This document shows positions 50,395-60,184 of a DNA stretch of 64,000 nucleotides, piece after piece. Position numbers and translations under genes: made by a program. How positions within the stretch are numbered: position 1 is the stretch's first letter; each line of letters begins with the position of its first letter. Location of the stretch: positions 62,001 to 126,000 of the forward strand of contig NZ_JBHRRZ010000008.1 in the NCBI RefSeq assembly GCF_042643265.1, given 5' to 3'. The notes beneath the pieces were generated by a model. It saw nothing but the letters and a program-made list of their open reading frames with translations, was not told the origin of the DNA and did not search any database. This stretch comes from Virgibacillus_O sediminis (GTDB lineage: Bacteria; Bacillota; Bacilli; Bacillales; Amphibacillaceae).

Positions 50395-53300
50395 TTATCT
50401 GAGCTCGTCATCTAAAGGTATAATGACTTCATCTAACATTTTTCTCCACTGACGTTTCATTTCTGGTCCGTACTTCAATGGTTTTGCATCAAGATTAACA
50501 GCTTTATACTTATCAAATTGCTTGCTGTTGAGGATGCCGCCAATATTTGGAATAGGGTCGATTCCTATCAAGTATTGAATTGCAGATAGATGCAGCTCAT
50601 TTTCTTCCACAAACCATGTATTTGCAAATTCTTCAATCGCTTTATTGCGTGCTTCAGTAAAAAATCCTCGTTTTACTATAAAAATATCTTCATCTGTATT
50701 TACTTCTTCGGCATCAATAGCATTTAAAATCGCACGGTATACATTCTTAACCATTTCTGATTTCTCTAGTTTCTGAAGTGCCTGTTCAATATCGTCACGA
50801 ATATTTTTATTATTAGCTGAGTATGTTTCCAATAATTTATCAATGTAGGTTGAGTCTATATCATAAATCTTGATCGCATTGTCTCCATAGAATTCAATAT
50901 CGGAGAAATCTGGTTCTGGTCCATCAATAATATTCTGGTCATCGACTAGCGAACCTTTAATTGTGTTATATATGCCGATATATTCTTCTATCGTTCTTAC
51001 TTGATTTTGAAGTGCTTCTGATTGTTCCATTTCATCGTTATATTCATTATACGTTACTAACGCTTCGTAGGAATTATTAAGCTCTTGGAATGTCTTTACA
51101 AATTCAATCCGAGTATCAATAGGTGAGTGTTCATTAATATCGTTTGGATTTGGGACGACAGATTTTAATGTTTTATGGGCCTTTTTAAAACGTTTCTTTG
51201 ACTCACCATATGTTGGATAAACAAGTGTAGACTCTTCTTGTTCTTGAGAATATAACTTCGTCGCTTCTTGTACATTCTGCTCCATAGTGTATGGCTTTCG
51301 AAAGGTTACTATTAACCCCTTTGTTTTTTCTGGGTATGTTCGATTGGTCCGAGAAAATGCTTGAATCAAATTGGCATAACTTAAATTCCGATCGACAAAT
51401 AACGTTTGAATGGTTGGTGCATCAAAGCCCGTTAATAAGCGATCAACAACGATGACAAGGTCAATTTGTTTTCCGAACTCCTTAAACTCTGCTTTCTTAC
51501 GAGCCAAACGATTATTAATATCGCCATTATATCGTTCCATATCTTCTATGGACCATGCTGTATCGTAATAATCATTATAGTCCTTGATGATTTCTTTCAT
51601 TTCATCTTGGTTTAGTGTGGCATTCTCTTCGTTTTCTTGTAACGAATAGGTGATGGCAATCCGAGGAAAATCCGAGTCTTCAACCGTACGTCCTTTTCTT
51701 ATGGGGTTATCAGCAAATTCTTCAGTCAACCACTCTGGATTTTTGGTCATTTCTTTGATTGCATGATAATAACGTTTCGCCATATCAATTGAACTTGTTG
51801 TTAATATGGCGGATTTTTGTGGTCGACCGTTTTGGAAGTCAAATTTCATATAAGCGTTATCTGGCCTGAAAATCTTATGAATGACCTTCTGGATATGTTC
51901 ATCCCTTTCAAAAGAGGAGGGTTCAATATATTTTTCTTTTTCTATGCCATCCATTTGATCAATCAAGTCATTTATTTCATCATTAGTAGAATCAGCATAT
52001 TTTTCATTGTTACGGAGTTGGTCAAAGATATAATTATTTAGTGATGTCGGTTCAATCGTATCTTCATGTTCTACTTGAAACCCTAAAACAGCGCCATCTT
52101 CTAGTGCGTTTTTAATCGTATAGGTATGCAGGACTTCTCCATATTGATCACGAGTCGTGCGTGCTAATTGACCTTTCGCTTGCTTTTTATTGACATTGAA
52201 AATTGGCGTACCTGTAAAGCCGAACCAGGTGGAGTTTGGAAAGAAATCTTTCATACTTTCCATTCCTTCCGCACTTAATGCACGATGACATTCATCCACG
52301 ATAAAAACGATGTGTTGTCCTAGTAGTTTCTTAAAGCGTTGCGTACCTTTTTTCTCTTCTACCTTTTGTGCATGGCGTAAAGCTGATTCTAGCTTTTGAC
52401 GAGTCGTGATGATGACTGTATTTGAATTAGCGTCAGATAATAATGTATTACTTAGTTCTTTTGCGCTGCCAGTTCCGACAATTAAGCTGTTAGAATGCGC
52501 ATTACCAGAAGAGATGCCAGTATTAAATTCAGAAGCGAATTTAGTGAATTCAGAAGTAGTTTGGTTATCCAAATCTTTACGGTCAATCAGCATAATGGTA
52601 CGGTCTACACCGGCTTTACGAGCTAATAACTTTGTAGAAACAAAACTGGTTAATGTTTTCCCAGAACCAGTTGCATGCCAAACAAACCCAGACTCATGTT
52701 TCATGGCGGATTTATATAAGGCTTGAATTGCATGAATTTGATACGGCTGTAAAACCATTAATGTTTTATTATCATGGTCGTCACTCACAATCGTATAATC
52801 AGCAATTAACCGGTGGGCGTCTGGTATATTTAGGACCTGTTTTACAAATTCATAGAGATTTTCTACTTTTTTATTATCTGTCGTTCGCCAGCTAAAAAGA
52901 AATTTCTTATGCATATTTTTGGGCAATGCATTCGCAAAATAGCGGGTCGTTTGTTCATTAGAAACGACAAATAATTGCAGTGTAGAAAAGATATTCCCTC
53001 TAAACATGCCTTCTTCTGCATATTTCTTAATCTGATTATACGCTTGGAATACACCATCTTTGGCGCTAGCTTGTTTTAGTTCTAGTTGAACAATCGGTAA
53101 GCCATTGATTAAGAGAGTTACATCAAAGCGACGATCACGGTCATCCACATTTGTTTTTTGTTTTGCAATTTGGTGAACGACTTCGTATGTAGAGATCCCA
53201 CCACCAATATCTTGATTGGAATACAATACTAAGGCCATCGGACCTAAGGAAGCATTTTCCCGTTCAATGGTAATACGAGCAATTCCATTCTCCCCTTTGA

Positions 53301-53544
53301 GCCATCTTGCAGCATCAAAAGGGGTTTTTGTTTTTAATAACAGTTCTGTTTTAATCGTGTCAAATTCCTTATCTGTAATGGGATGCTCCCCAATTTCAGA
53401 TAAGTTGTTTTGTGTAATGATTCTCCGTAAATTTTGCCAGAGGTCCTCTTCAGACTTTAAGTCAGGACGATAATTCCATTGATTATACCCTTCCCCTAAT
53501 ACTTCAATCAAACGACGTTCTACTTCTGCTTCATCGTTATGCAT
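50395..53544 (-). CDS. hsdR: Type I restriction enzyme subunit R
   Basis: 1049 residues. An N-terminal nuclease domain with the PD-(D/E)XK residues in LNGLPIVQLELKQ near residue 150. The SF2 translocase follows: Walker A HATGSGKTLTSF near 290, DEAD-type DECHRA near 425, WFGFTGTP, and a late motif VDRLLTGFDAPT. The C-terminal 250 residues are helical, for binding HsdM/HsdS. Length and motifs indicate an intact enzyme. It is the last gene of the RM operon, 26 bases after hsdS. Confidence 0.95.
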   Translation of the reverse strand: MHNDEAEVERRLIEVLGEGYNQWNYRPDLKSEEDLWQNLRRIITQNNLSEIGEHPITDKEFDTIKTELLLKTKTPFDAARWLKGENGIARITIERENASLGPMALVLYSNQDIGGGISTYEVVHQIAKQKTNVDDRDRRFDVTLLINGLPIVQLELKQASAKDGVFQAYNQIKKYAEEGMFRGNIFSTLQLFVVSNEQTTRYFANALPKNMHKKFLFSWRTTDNKKVENLYEFVKQVLNIPDAHRLIADYTIVSDDHDNKTLMVLQPYQIHAIQALYKSAMKHESGFVWHATGSGKTLTSFVSTKLLARKAGVDRTIMLIDRKDLDNQTTSEFTKFASEFNTGISSGNAHSNSLIVGTGSAKELSNTLLSDANSNTVIITTRQKLESALRHAQKVEEKKGTQRFKKLLGQHIVFIVDECHRALSAEGMESMKDFFPNSTWFGFTGTPIFNVNKKQAKGQLARTTRDQYGEVLHTYTIKNALEDGAVLGFQVEHEDTIEPTSLNNYIFDQLRNNEKYADSTNDEINDLIDQMDGIEKEKYIEPSSFERDEHIQKVIHKIFRPDNAYMKFDFQNGRPQKSAILTTSSIDMAKRYYHAIKEMTKNPEWLTEEFADNPIRKGRTVEDSDFPRIAITYSLQENEENATLNQDEMKEIIKDYNDYYDTAWSIEDMERYNGDINNRLARKKAEFKEFGKQIDLVIVVDRLLTGFDAPTIQTLFVDRNLSYANLIQAFSRTNRTYPEKTKGLIVTFRKPYTMEQNVQEATKLYSQEQEESTLVYPTYGESKKRFKKAHKTLKSVVPNPNDINEHSPIDTRIEFVKTFQELNNSYEALVTYNEYNDEMEQSEALQNQVRTIEEYIGIYNTIKGSLVDDQNIIDGPEPDFSDIEFYGDNAIKIYDIDSTYIDKLLETYSANNKNIRDDIEQALQKLEKSEMVKNVYRAILNAIDAEEVNTDEDIFIVKRGFFTEARNKAIEEFANTWFVEENELHLSAIQYLIGIDPIPNIGGILNSKQFDKYKAVNLDAKPLKYGPEMKRQWRKMLDEVIIPLDDELR

Positions 53545-53570
53545 TTTTCTTCCTCCTCTCTATTCAATAA

Positions 53571-54812
53571 TTAGACAAACATTTTTTGTAGAAATGCTTT
53601 TTTCGTATCTTTCAAGGCATCTAATTCACGTTGATGAAGAGTTACGAGGTGGTCGAGATTGGCGAAGAAATCACCTATTTTAGATTGTTCCTTCTTTTCA
53701 GGAACAACGATTCGCGTTCCTAATATCTCATCTTTATTCACAAATTTTGTAGCATTTCCCGTCGTCACTTTTTCAAAATAGCGTTGACTGTTTAATCTTT
53801 GCAACTGTAATTGAATAAATTTTGAATTTGCTTCATTGATTGGTGTAATTTTTAAGATATTCCAAGCAATCAAAAATTCCCTACTATCAGTTACAACAGC
53901 ACTCGGGCCAATCGTTCCTATATTTGCAAAAAGAATATCATCTATATCCGGGACATATTTAGGGAAATATTCTGAATATCGCTCTTTATCTAAATAACGA
54001 GCATCATCAAAAGAAATTGTTCCACTTGTAATATGTTTTGATTGTAGTACCTTTACTCCATTGTCCGAATATTCAACTTTGTCACCAGCAGTATTGATGC
54101 CTTGATATGCACTTTTGAGTAAATCCCTCAACTTTAGCTTTTTCCAATCTCCAGTAAACCCCGGGAACCGAACCTCAGGCACGGACTCTCCTTCTTTTGG
54201 AAACATTTTTTGCAAGAATCCTTGTTTTGTTTGTTGAAGGGTGGTTAGTTCTTGTTCATGGATTGCTATCGAATCGTCAAGTTGTTTAAAAAGGTTTCCG
54301 ATTTTGGTTTGTTCTTCTCCTGAAGGGATAGGAATAGGCATTTCACGAAATACAGAATCTTTGATAGCAAACCTGTCTGACCTTGCACCAGAATCTCCAT
54401 TTAATTTCATGAATCTATGCCAATTGTTACCTGAGAAGTAGTATTCTAAATATGTTTTATCAACGTCATGCGTATGGAATACATAATACAGTGGTGACAT
54501 TACACCAGTTCTTCCTAACTTATTTCTCTTAATTGGACCTACTGGAGCAAAGTTAGAAATCCTTGGGTTATAAACAAAATAATCTGGGTGAACAATATAG
54601 TAACCATTTAAGTTCTTTTTGTTGGAAATATCTTTTTCAAAAAAATCACGTTGGGTGATAATTCCAAACTCCGCTGAATTTGTAAGTGTTTCAGAGTAAT
54701 TATTATCTTTATTCTTCTCAGTAACTTTTTCCGAAATCTCTCCTAATTTATGCTGTTCCCACTTTCCAGTAAATCCCGGAAAGCGAATTTCTGGTGTCTG
54801 TTTATTTTCCAC
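53571..54812 (-). CDS. hsdS: Type I restriction-modification specificity subunit S
   Basis: 413 residues with two target recognition domains, at about 10-195 and 215-410, each starting with a VRFPGFTG-like segment (PEIRFPGFTGKWEQHKLG and PEVRFPGFTGDWKKLKLR) and each ending in a coiled-coil spacer (LHEQEL-like and LHQRELDALKDTKKAFLQKMF). The repeats QGFLQKMF/KAFLQKMF mark the two halves. It starts within the end of hsdM (11-base overlap). Recognition sequence cannot be predicted. Confidence 0.93.
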   Translation of the reverse strand: MENKQTPEIRFPGFTGKWEQHKLGEISEKVTEKNKDNNYSETLTNSAEFGIITQRDFFEKDISNKKNLNGYYIVHPDYFVYNPRISNFAPVGPIKRNKLGRTGVMSPLYYVFHTHDVDKTYLEYYFSGNNWHRFMKLNGDSGARSDRFAIKDSVFREMPIPIPSGEEQTKIGNLFKQLDDSIAIHEQELTTLQQTKQGFLQKMFPKEGESVPEVRFPGFTGDWKKLKLRDLLKSAYQGINTAGDKVEYSDNGVKVLQSKHITSGTISFDDARYLDKERYSEYFPKYVPDIDDILFANIGTIGPSAVVTDSREFLIAWNILKITPINEANSKFIQLQLQRLNSQRYFEKVTTGNATKFVNKDEILGTRIVVPEKKEQSKIGDFFANLDHLVTLHQRELDALKDTKKAFLQKMFV

Positions 54813-56394
54813 GATTAAACACCTCTAATGCACCTTTGATCCATTCTTCGTTTTCTTTATCAAATTGTAGCGAAGAAATTGTTTCATACAAGCTAGACTC
54901 AAGTTCTGCTTTTTCTTTTCGAATGTCTTGGATTGTTGAGCCAATTGCAGCCATGTCAACTGGCTCATCTTCTTCAAACGTATCAACGTAACGAGGAATA
55001 TTCAAATTGTAATTATTCTCTTTGATTTCCTCAAAAGAAGCTAAGTGGGCATATTTCTCCACGTCTTCTCGGTTTTTATACGTTTCGACAACCTTATCAA
55101 TATTTTCTTTCGTAAGTTTATTTTGGTTCTTTCCTTTTTCAAATTCTTTACTCGCATCAATAAATAATACATCACGATTATTGCGGTTTTTCTTTAAAAT
55201 TATTACGGTTGTTGGAATGGATGTCCCGAAAAACAGGTTGGCTGGCATGCCAATTACAGAATCAATACTTCCATCTTCCAGTAATTTCTTGCGGATTACA
55301 CCTTCTGCAGCTCCACGGAACAATACACCATGTGGTAAGACGATTGCCATTGTTCCTGAATCTTTCAAATGATAGTAACCATGTAAAAGAAAGGCAAAAT
55401 CTGCTTTCGATTTTGGTGCTAACTTCCCGTAACGATTGAAACGAGAATCATCTAAAAACGATTTATCTGATGACCATTTTGCCGAGTAGGGTGGGTTCAT
55501 CAAGACGGAATCAAAAGTGTAAGGCTCATCTGTTGGCCAATCTTTATTCAATGTGTCTCCATTGCGCAGTCGCATATCTTCTTTTCGTACACCATGTAAG
55601 ATTAAGTTCATTTTTGCTAGATTGTACGTTGTTGTATTTAGTTCTTGTCCATGATACTTCACACTTTCTGGATGATTAATATAGTTTCGTACATTCAGCA
55701 TCAGTGAACCCGACCCCATCGTTGGGTCATATACACTTAACAATTTTTTATCCTCTTGACCGATTGCTACGATCTGGGCCATCATGTCCGATACTTTACT
55801 TGGTGTATAGAATTCGCCTGCTTTCTTTCCGGCCTCTGAAGCAAATTCACCAATCAAGAATTCATAAGCATCCCCGATAACATCACCGTCATGTCCCATG
55901 ACATCAACTTCACTTAGTTTCTTCAAGACGTCGGAGATGGTAATGTTTCGTTGTTGATCGTCTGAACCGAGTTTTTTGGAAGTCAAGTCTACATCATCAA
56001 ATAATCCACTAAATTGGTCGTATTTCGTGGACAAATCAATAAAAGCTTTGTTCAGATCATTCAATTGAAATGTATTTTGTTTTGCTTGCTCAGCTAATAC
56101 ATTAAATAGATAGTCCGGTTCCATATGGTGGCCTAACGTATCGACTAATGTTTCAATCAAGTCATCTTTTACTTCTTCATCAGCTAATAAGTCCCGATAT
56201 AATTGGGTTTGCTTTTCCTGCGTGTTATATTCTTCAGGTGATTCATCTGCAATTTCAACAACTTTCACTAATAACTTGTCCGATAAGTACTTGTAGAAAA
56301 TTAACCCTAGTAAGTAATCTTTGTATTCGGATGCATCCATTTTACTGCGTAAGCTATCTGCAGCGCTAAATAATTTTGAATTTAATTCTGACAT
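54802..56394 (-). CDS. hsdM: Type I restriction-modification methyltransferase subunit M
   Basis: 530 residues, N6-adenine methyltransferase. SAM-binding motif VYDPTMGSGSLMLNV near residue 225, catalytic NPPYSAKW (NPPY) near 300, and FYTPSKVSDMMAQIV before the SAM motif. The N-terminal helical domain (SKLFSAADSLRSKMDASEYK) is typical. It starts 22 bases after the half-size S gene. Confidence 0.95.
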   Translation of the reverse strand: MSELNSKLFSAADSLRSKMDASEYKDYLLGLIFYKYLSDKLLVKVVEIADESPEEYNTQEKQTQLYRDLLADEEVKDDLIETLVDTLGHHMEPDYLFNVLAEQAKQNTFQLNDLNKAFIDLSTKYDQFSGLFDDVDLTSKKLGSDDQQRNITISDVLKKLSEVDVMGHDGDVIGDAYEFLIGEFASEAGKKAGEFYTPSKVSDMMAQIVAIGQEDKKLLSVYDPTMGSGSLMLNVRNYINHPESVKYHGQELNTTTYNLAKMNLILHGVRKEDMRLRNGDTLNKDWPTDEPYTFDSVLMNPPYSAKWSSDKSFLDDSRFNRYGKLAPKSKADFAFLLHGYYHLKDSGTMAIVLPHGVLFRGAAEGVIRKKLLEDGSIDSVIGMPANLFFGTSIPTTVIILKKNRNNRDVLFIDASKEFEKGKNQNKLTKENIDKVVETYKNREDVEKYAHLASFEEIKENNYNLNIPRYVDTFEEDEPVDMAAIGSTIQDIRKEKAELESSLYETISSLQFDKENEEWIKGALEVFNRGK

Positions 56395-56416
56395 GTTATA
56401 TTCCTCACTCTTCCTA

Positions 56417-56983
56417 TTATTGTTCTAATTTCTTCAGTGCTTCTAAATATAGTTGCTCTTCAAGTTCTGTTTGTTTCTTTGCTAAAGCTTGGCGTTTCTT
56501 CAAATTTAGATAAGCTTTTCCTATCATTTGTTGTTTCTCCATGCTTGGTAGTTTCATATCCAAAGATTTAAGAATGGCTGGCGTTAATTTTCGTACAGTG
56601 CTTCCTTGCATGGATATCGCCATTTGCTTTTTCATGGAGTATGATTCATTCAACGCATAACAGAGATAGCTATGATCCAATTGCTGGTGTTTAATAATTA
56701 GATTAGCAAAGTTTTGGTTAATGATTTTCCCTTGATTTACATCACTTACCAGGGTAGCTTTTGAACTTACAAAGCTGAAAACAACTTCTCCATATCTACT
56801 TAGATAGCTGTCTTTGTCACTGGAATTTCTATTAGAGATACTAGCTTTTGAATCGAGGAATAAGCCATCCAAATCATTCGTTAAATCTTCGTATGTATAA
56901 GCAACTAAAGTGGGGTCATATTTCTCGTTTCCTCTAGAAAGGTTTCTTCCTATTTTAACTGTTACAATATCTTCAAGTTTCAT
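56417..56983 (-). CDS. Half-size specificity-like protein at the head of the RM operon
   Basis: 188 residues: one target recognition domain of the HsdS type and a C-terminal coiled coil (YLNLKKRQALAKKQTELEEQ). VTVKIGRNLSRGNEKYD is the start and TVRKLTPAILKSLDMKLPSMEKQ the conserved end of the domain. It is not a fragment of the neighbouring hsdS, whose two domains are complete. Single-domain S proteins can dimerise into a working specificity unit, so it may give the enzyme a second recognition site, or be a regulator or antirestriction-like competitor. First gene of the transcript. Confidence 0.8.
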   Translation of the reverse strand: MKLEDIVTVKIGRNLSRGNEKYDPTLVAYTYEDLTNDLDGLFLDSKASISNRNSSDKDSYLSRYGEVVFSFVSSKATLVSDVNQGKIINQNFANLIIKHQQLDHSYLCYALNESYSMKKQMAISMQGSTVRKLTPAILKSLDMKLPSMEKQQMIGKAYLNLKKRQALAKKQTELEEQLYLEALKKLEQ

Positions 56984-57064
56984 ATCCCGCCCTCTTTAAA
57001 AATATTTTTAAAAAATTACTTAACCATATTAGCTATTTAATCATATCATTAGGAAGTATTAAGT

Positions 57065-57106
57065 CAACAATTCGTATGTAATTTTTACGAATTACATAAG
57101 TTGTTG
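57065..57106. promoter_or_regulatory. Inverted repeat upstream of the RM operon
   Basis: CAACAA...TATGTAATT, six bases, AATTACATA...TTGTTG. The inner 9-bp arms (57075-57083, 57090-57098) are perfect and the outer 6-bp arms (57065-57070, 57101-57106) extend them. It lies 80 bases ahead of the half-S gene, a good place for an operator of the RM operon. No C protein gene is seen. Confidence 0.5.
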
Positions 57107-57380
57107 GATAGCTATTATGTCCTATCAAGTACTTTATGAAAAAATATTAGAAGGACACTTGATTTGTTTTGGTGCATTAAAGGTTTAAAAGAATAATACT
57201 GAGGTGGAGCTATTATCGAAGAAAAGAAAGGTATAATGTTTATAAAGATACTTCAAGCAAAGAAGAATGCGGATAAAATGCGTCAGAAAAAAATGGGAAA
57301 TTTTACATAAACTATCAAATTAATCAATAAATGATATGATTAGTTCTATAAAATTTAATTATTTAGGAGAGGTTGGTAAA

Positions 57381-58121
57381 ATGGATTTTAAATATGATGT
57401 AACAGTCTCTTTTGCTGGTGAAGACAGGAATATAATCGAACCAATTGCTCTAGAATTGCATCGAAAAGGCGTTTCGATTTTCTATGACAAATTGGCACAA
57501 TCAGACCTATGGGGAAAAGATCTGTATCAACATTTAGCAGAGGTATATAGCTCAAAAGCAAAATATTGCATAATTTTTGTATCCGCTCATTATCTAAAAA
57601 AAAGCTGGACAAAACACGAGCTAAAAAGTGCACAGTCTAGATCTTTTCAACAGGATCAAGAATATATATTGCCAATTAAATTAGATGACTCAGAAGTGCC
57701 AGGATTACCAATTACTTTAGGTTACTTAGACGCAAGACAAATGAACACAGAAGAATTACTAAAAATAATCTTAGATAAATTAGGATTTGAAAACAAGAAA
57801 AAAGATACTATTCTTTTTTGGAAAATTAGGAGCGTCATAAATGCAAATGATCCTATGGATTTATTATCACTTGGAAGAGATATAGATGTTGGACCTCCTA
57901 GTGACGAATATGACCCCGAAATAGAAGAAATTTATGATATTTTACCTTTAGCAAAATCACCAGAAGAATTATCTGATGGGATAATTAGGATTTTCGCAAA
58001 GTATTTCTCAGTTGAGGACGCTCTTAGATTTCGCAATTATAGCAAGTTATCAGAAGAGATTTGGGAACTTAAAGATGGTAATAGTCTTGGAGGACTATAT
58101 AATTATGGAAAGGGAATCTAA
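57381..58121 (+). CDS. TIR-domain protein, probable immune effector
   Basis: 246 residues. The TIR domain spans residues 1-140: KYDVTVSFAGEDRNIIEPIA, FYDKLAQSDLWGKDLYQHL, YCIIFVSAHYLKKSWTKHEL with the probable catalytic Glu80, and YILPIKLDDSEVPG. The W-x(3)-E arrangement is that of NAD-cleaving TIR domains. Residues 145-246 form a second domain (DPMDLLSLGRDIDVGPPSDE, then ELSDGIIRIFAKYFSVEDAL) that reminds me of DUF1871-like folds, without proof. The start at 57381 follows AGGAGAGG. It is flanked by RM genes and other TIR-type genes; defence is the likely role. Confidence 0.85.
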   Translation: MDFKYDVTVSFAGEDRNIIEPIALELHRKGVSIFYDKLAQSDLWGKDLYQHLAEVYSSKAKYCIIFVSAHYLKKSWTKHELKSAQSRSFQQDQEYILPIKLDDSEVPGLPITLGYLDARQMNTEELLKIILDKLGFENKKKDTILFWKIRSVINANDPMDLLSLGRDIDVGPPSDEYDPEIEEIYDILPLAKSPEELSDGIIRIFAKYFSVEDALRFRNYSKLSEEIWELKDGNSLGGLYNYGKGI

Positions 58122-58742
58122 GTATACGTTATTTTAATAATATAACGTATACAATTCGGTTCCTTACAATCATAAAGTATCATAACTAAAGAGTTATGAT
58201 ACTAAGAATAGTAGGTTTTTATAGAAATTGGGCGTTCGAGAATAAGAAGCAAGAGTAAGTAGGTAGCGATAAAAAGTAGACCTATTTAACCCAGCAGCAT
58301 CTAATATTCCCTGAAGACTATACTCCTTACTGTCATACACTTTAAAGGCCAATTCCAGCTTGGAATGGCTTTTTTGGTCGACCGCCTATTCTTCCTGAAA
58401 TAATCTCGCATTCAAAATGGAGCTAGCCATCAAAGATGGTAAGCGGAGTTTTCCCATAAGCGTTGTTGCCAATGAGCTCATTATTTGATAGATATGAGGT
58501 TAATCCATACTCCTTATAAGTTAAGTCTTTAATTAAATCAACAAAATGTCATGTTGTTAATTTTGTCGAGTGGATAGATGCAAACTTTGAAAGACTAGTT
58601 ACATCCTGCGAAGATGTGAATTACACTATTACAAGACTTGATTTCGATATGATATGGAATTTGTGCAAAAGAGTTTTATTATTCCAATTGATATTGAAAC
58701 AGTATTTTGTAAATTATGTTATATTTTTAATATAAGGGCATT
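58122..58742. other. 621-base gap with mobile-element remains
   Basis: Besides the resolvase relic below, an open stretch of about 70 codons at 58519-58738 (parts FVEWIDANFERLVTSC and TRLDFDMIWNLCKRVL) looks protein-like but has no start and no recognised family; it may be a gene fragment. Confidence 0.4.
58211..58400 (-). pseudogene. C-terminal remnant of a serine resolvase
   Basis: On the minus strand GRIGGRPKK is followed, after a frameshift, by ELAFKVYDSKEYSLQGIL and DAAGLNRSTFYRYLL. This is the linker and the helix-turn-helix of resolvase/invertase-type recombinases. The catalytic domain is missing. It shows that mobile DNA was inserted next to the TIR gene. Confidence 0.6.
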
Positions 58743-58796
58743 ATGGAATTTCAGGTAGTAGTAAGAAAACAATATTTGAAGAGAGGTTGTGAGGAA

Positions 58797-60158
58797 ATGT
58801 CGTTGAAACCTCTGGTTTTTGTAGCAATGCCATTTGGTAAGAAAAGTGATGATCGCACTACAATCGATTTTAATGCCATATATGAAGACGCGATTAAACC
58901 AGCTATAAGAGAATTTGAACAAGATTTAGAAGTAATACGAGCGGATGAAGAAACAATAGGTGGATTTATACATGGGCCTATGTATGAGCGCCTATTGTTA
59001 TCTGAAATTGTCATAGCTGATTTAACATTAGCAAATTCTAACGTTTTTTATGAGCTTGGGATCAGGCATACTGCTCGTCCAAAGTCTACTATATTGCTCT
59101 TCTCCAAAGATACTAGACTTCCTTTTGATGTTCTTCCATTGCGTGCAATCCCATATGAACTCACTACTAAGGGAGAATTAAGTGAAGAGGAATGTGAGCG
59201 GTTAAAAAAGGAAATTAAAAGTAGAATAGTTGAAGCATTGGCTGAAGGGAACCCTGATAGCCCACTATTCCAACTCATAAGTGATTTTCCAGGAGTAAAG
59301 ATAAAGCACGATCAAGCAAACTCATTTAGAGAAAGATTATTTGAGATTGAGAGCCTACACGAGAAACTAGCTGACCTTCGCCATTCAAAAGAGTCAGACA
59401 CCTTAGAAAGAATAAAAGATATAGAAAGTCAACTAGGCCATTTAGAATCCTCTTCATATGAATTATTATATGATCTTTTGATGTCTTATAGAAGTATTGA
59501 AAGCTGGGAAGATATGGTTCGTTTAATTGAACATTTTCCTCTTGAATTAAGAGAAAGTATTAAAGTTCAGGAACAACTTGCTTTGGCTTTAAATAGAAGA
59601 AATAAAAGTCAAGATCGAGATAGAGCAATTAGAATATTAAATTCAATATTAGAGAATTATGGAGATTCTTCTGAAACTCTAGGAATTTTAGGTAGAATTT
59701 ATAAAGATAGGTATTTTGAAAAAAGTTCTACAGGAGACAACAGAGGAGCTAGGGGAGCACTAAAAGAAGCGATTAATTGTTATTATAAAGGATTTGAAGA
59801 AGATCCGCGCGATTATTACCCTGGTATTAATTTGTTAACCTTGTTGTTCATTCAAAATAGTGGAGATTCTAGAGAATGCTTTGATAAGTTAAAACCTCTA
59901 GTGAAATTTTCTTTAGAGAGACAAGGTGACTTAGAATCAACTAACTATTGGGTTATAGCTTCTTTATTAGAGTTCGCATCGTTATGTAAAAACTGGAACC
60001 TTGCAAATGAAGCAGCAGATAAGATGTTAAATACCCCATATGGAAATATGGAAATAAAAACGACATTAAATAATCTTAACTTTATTCTTAATGAATTAGA
60101 AGATAGAAATGAGGATACAACTCAATTGAAAGAAATAATAGATGATTTAAGCAAATAA
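58797..60158 (+). CDS. Deoxyribosyltransferase/TIR-like domain fused to TPR (DUF4071/TRAFs-binding type)
   Basis: 453 residues. Residues 5-150 form an alpha/beta domain with PLVFVAMPFGKK, VIADLTLANSNVFYELGIRH and FDVLPLRAIPYE; this is the nucleoside 2-deoxyribosyltransferase/TIR-like fold seen in many bacterial conflict proteins, and the conserved Glu of FYELG is a probable catalytic residue. Residues 210-450 are helical repeats of TPR type (DLLMSYRSIESWEDMVRLIE, INCYYKGFEEDPRDYYPGIN). The combination corresponds to what is annotated as DUF4071/MAP3K TRAFs-binding. The start at 58797 follows AGAGAGGTTGTGAGG. It converges with a ThsB-like gene and shares its terminator, so the two probably work together. 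Confidence 0.8.
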   Translation: MSLKPLVFVAMPFGKKSDDRTTIDFNAIYEDAIKPAIREFEQDLEVIRADEETIGGFIHGPMYERLLLSEIVIADLTLANSNVFYELGIRHTARPKSTILLFSKDTRLPFDVLPLRAIPYELTTKGELSEEECERLKKEIKSRIVEALAEGNPDSPLFQLISDFPGVKIKHDQANSFRERLFEIESLHEKLADLRHSKESDTLERIKDIESQLGHLESSSYELLYDLLMSYRSIESWEDMVRLIEHFPLELRESIKVQEQLALALNRRNKSQDRDRAIRILNSILENYGDSSETLGILGRIYKDRYFEKSSTGDNRGARGALKEAINCYYKGFEEDPRDYYPGINLLTLLFIQNSGDSRECFDKLKPLVKFSLERQGDLESTNYWVIASLLEFASLCKNWNLANEAADKMLNTPYGNMEIKTTLNNLNFILNELEDRNEDTTQLKEIIDDLSK

Positions 60159-60184
60159 AAAGGGGACCCCCTTTTTATTTGCTT
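60149..60184. terminator. Bidirectional terminator shared by two convergent defence genes
   Basis: AAGCAAATAAAAAGGGG (60149-60165) and CCCCTTTTTATTTGCTT (60168-60184) are a perfect 17-bp inverted repeat. The stop codons of both genes lie inside its arms. Confidence 0.9.

Noticed and set aside
57230..57310. Small frame of 24 codons ahead of the TIR gene
   Set aside because: No good ribosome site, lysine-rich low-complexity composition.
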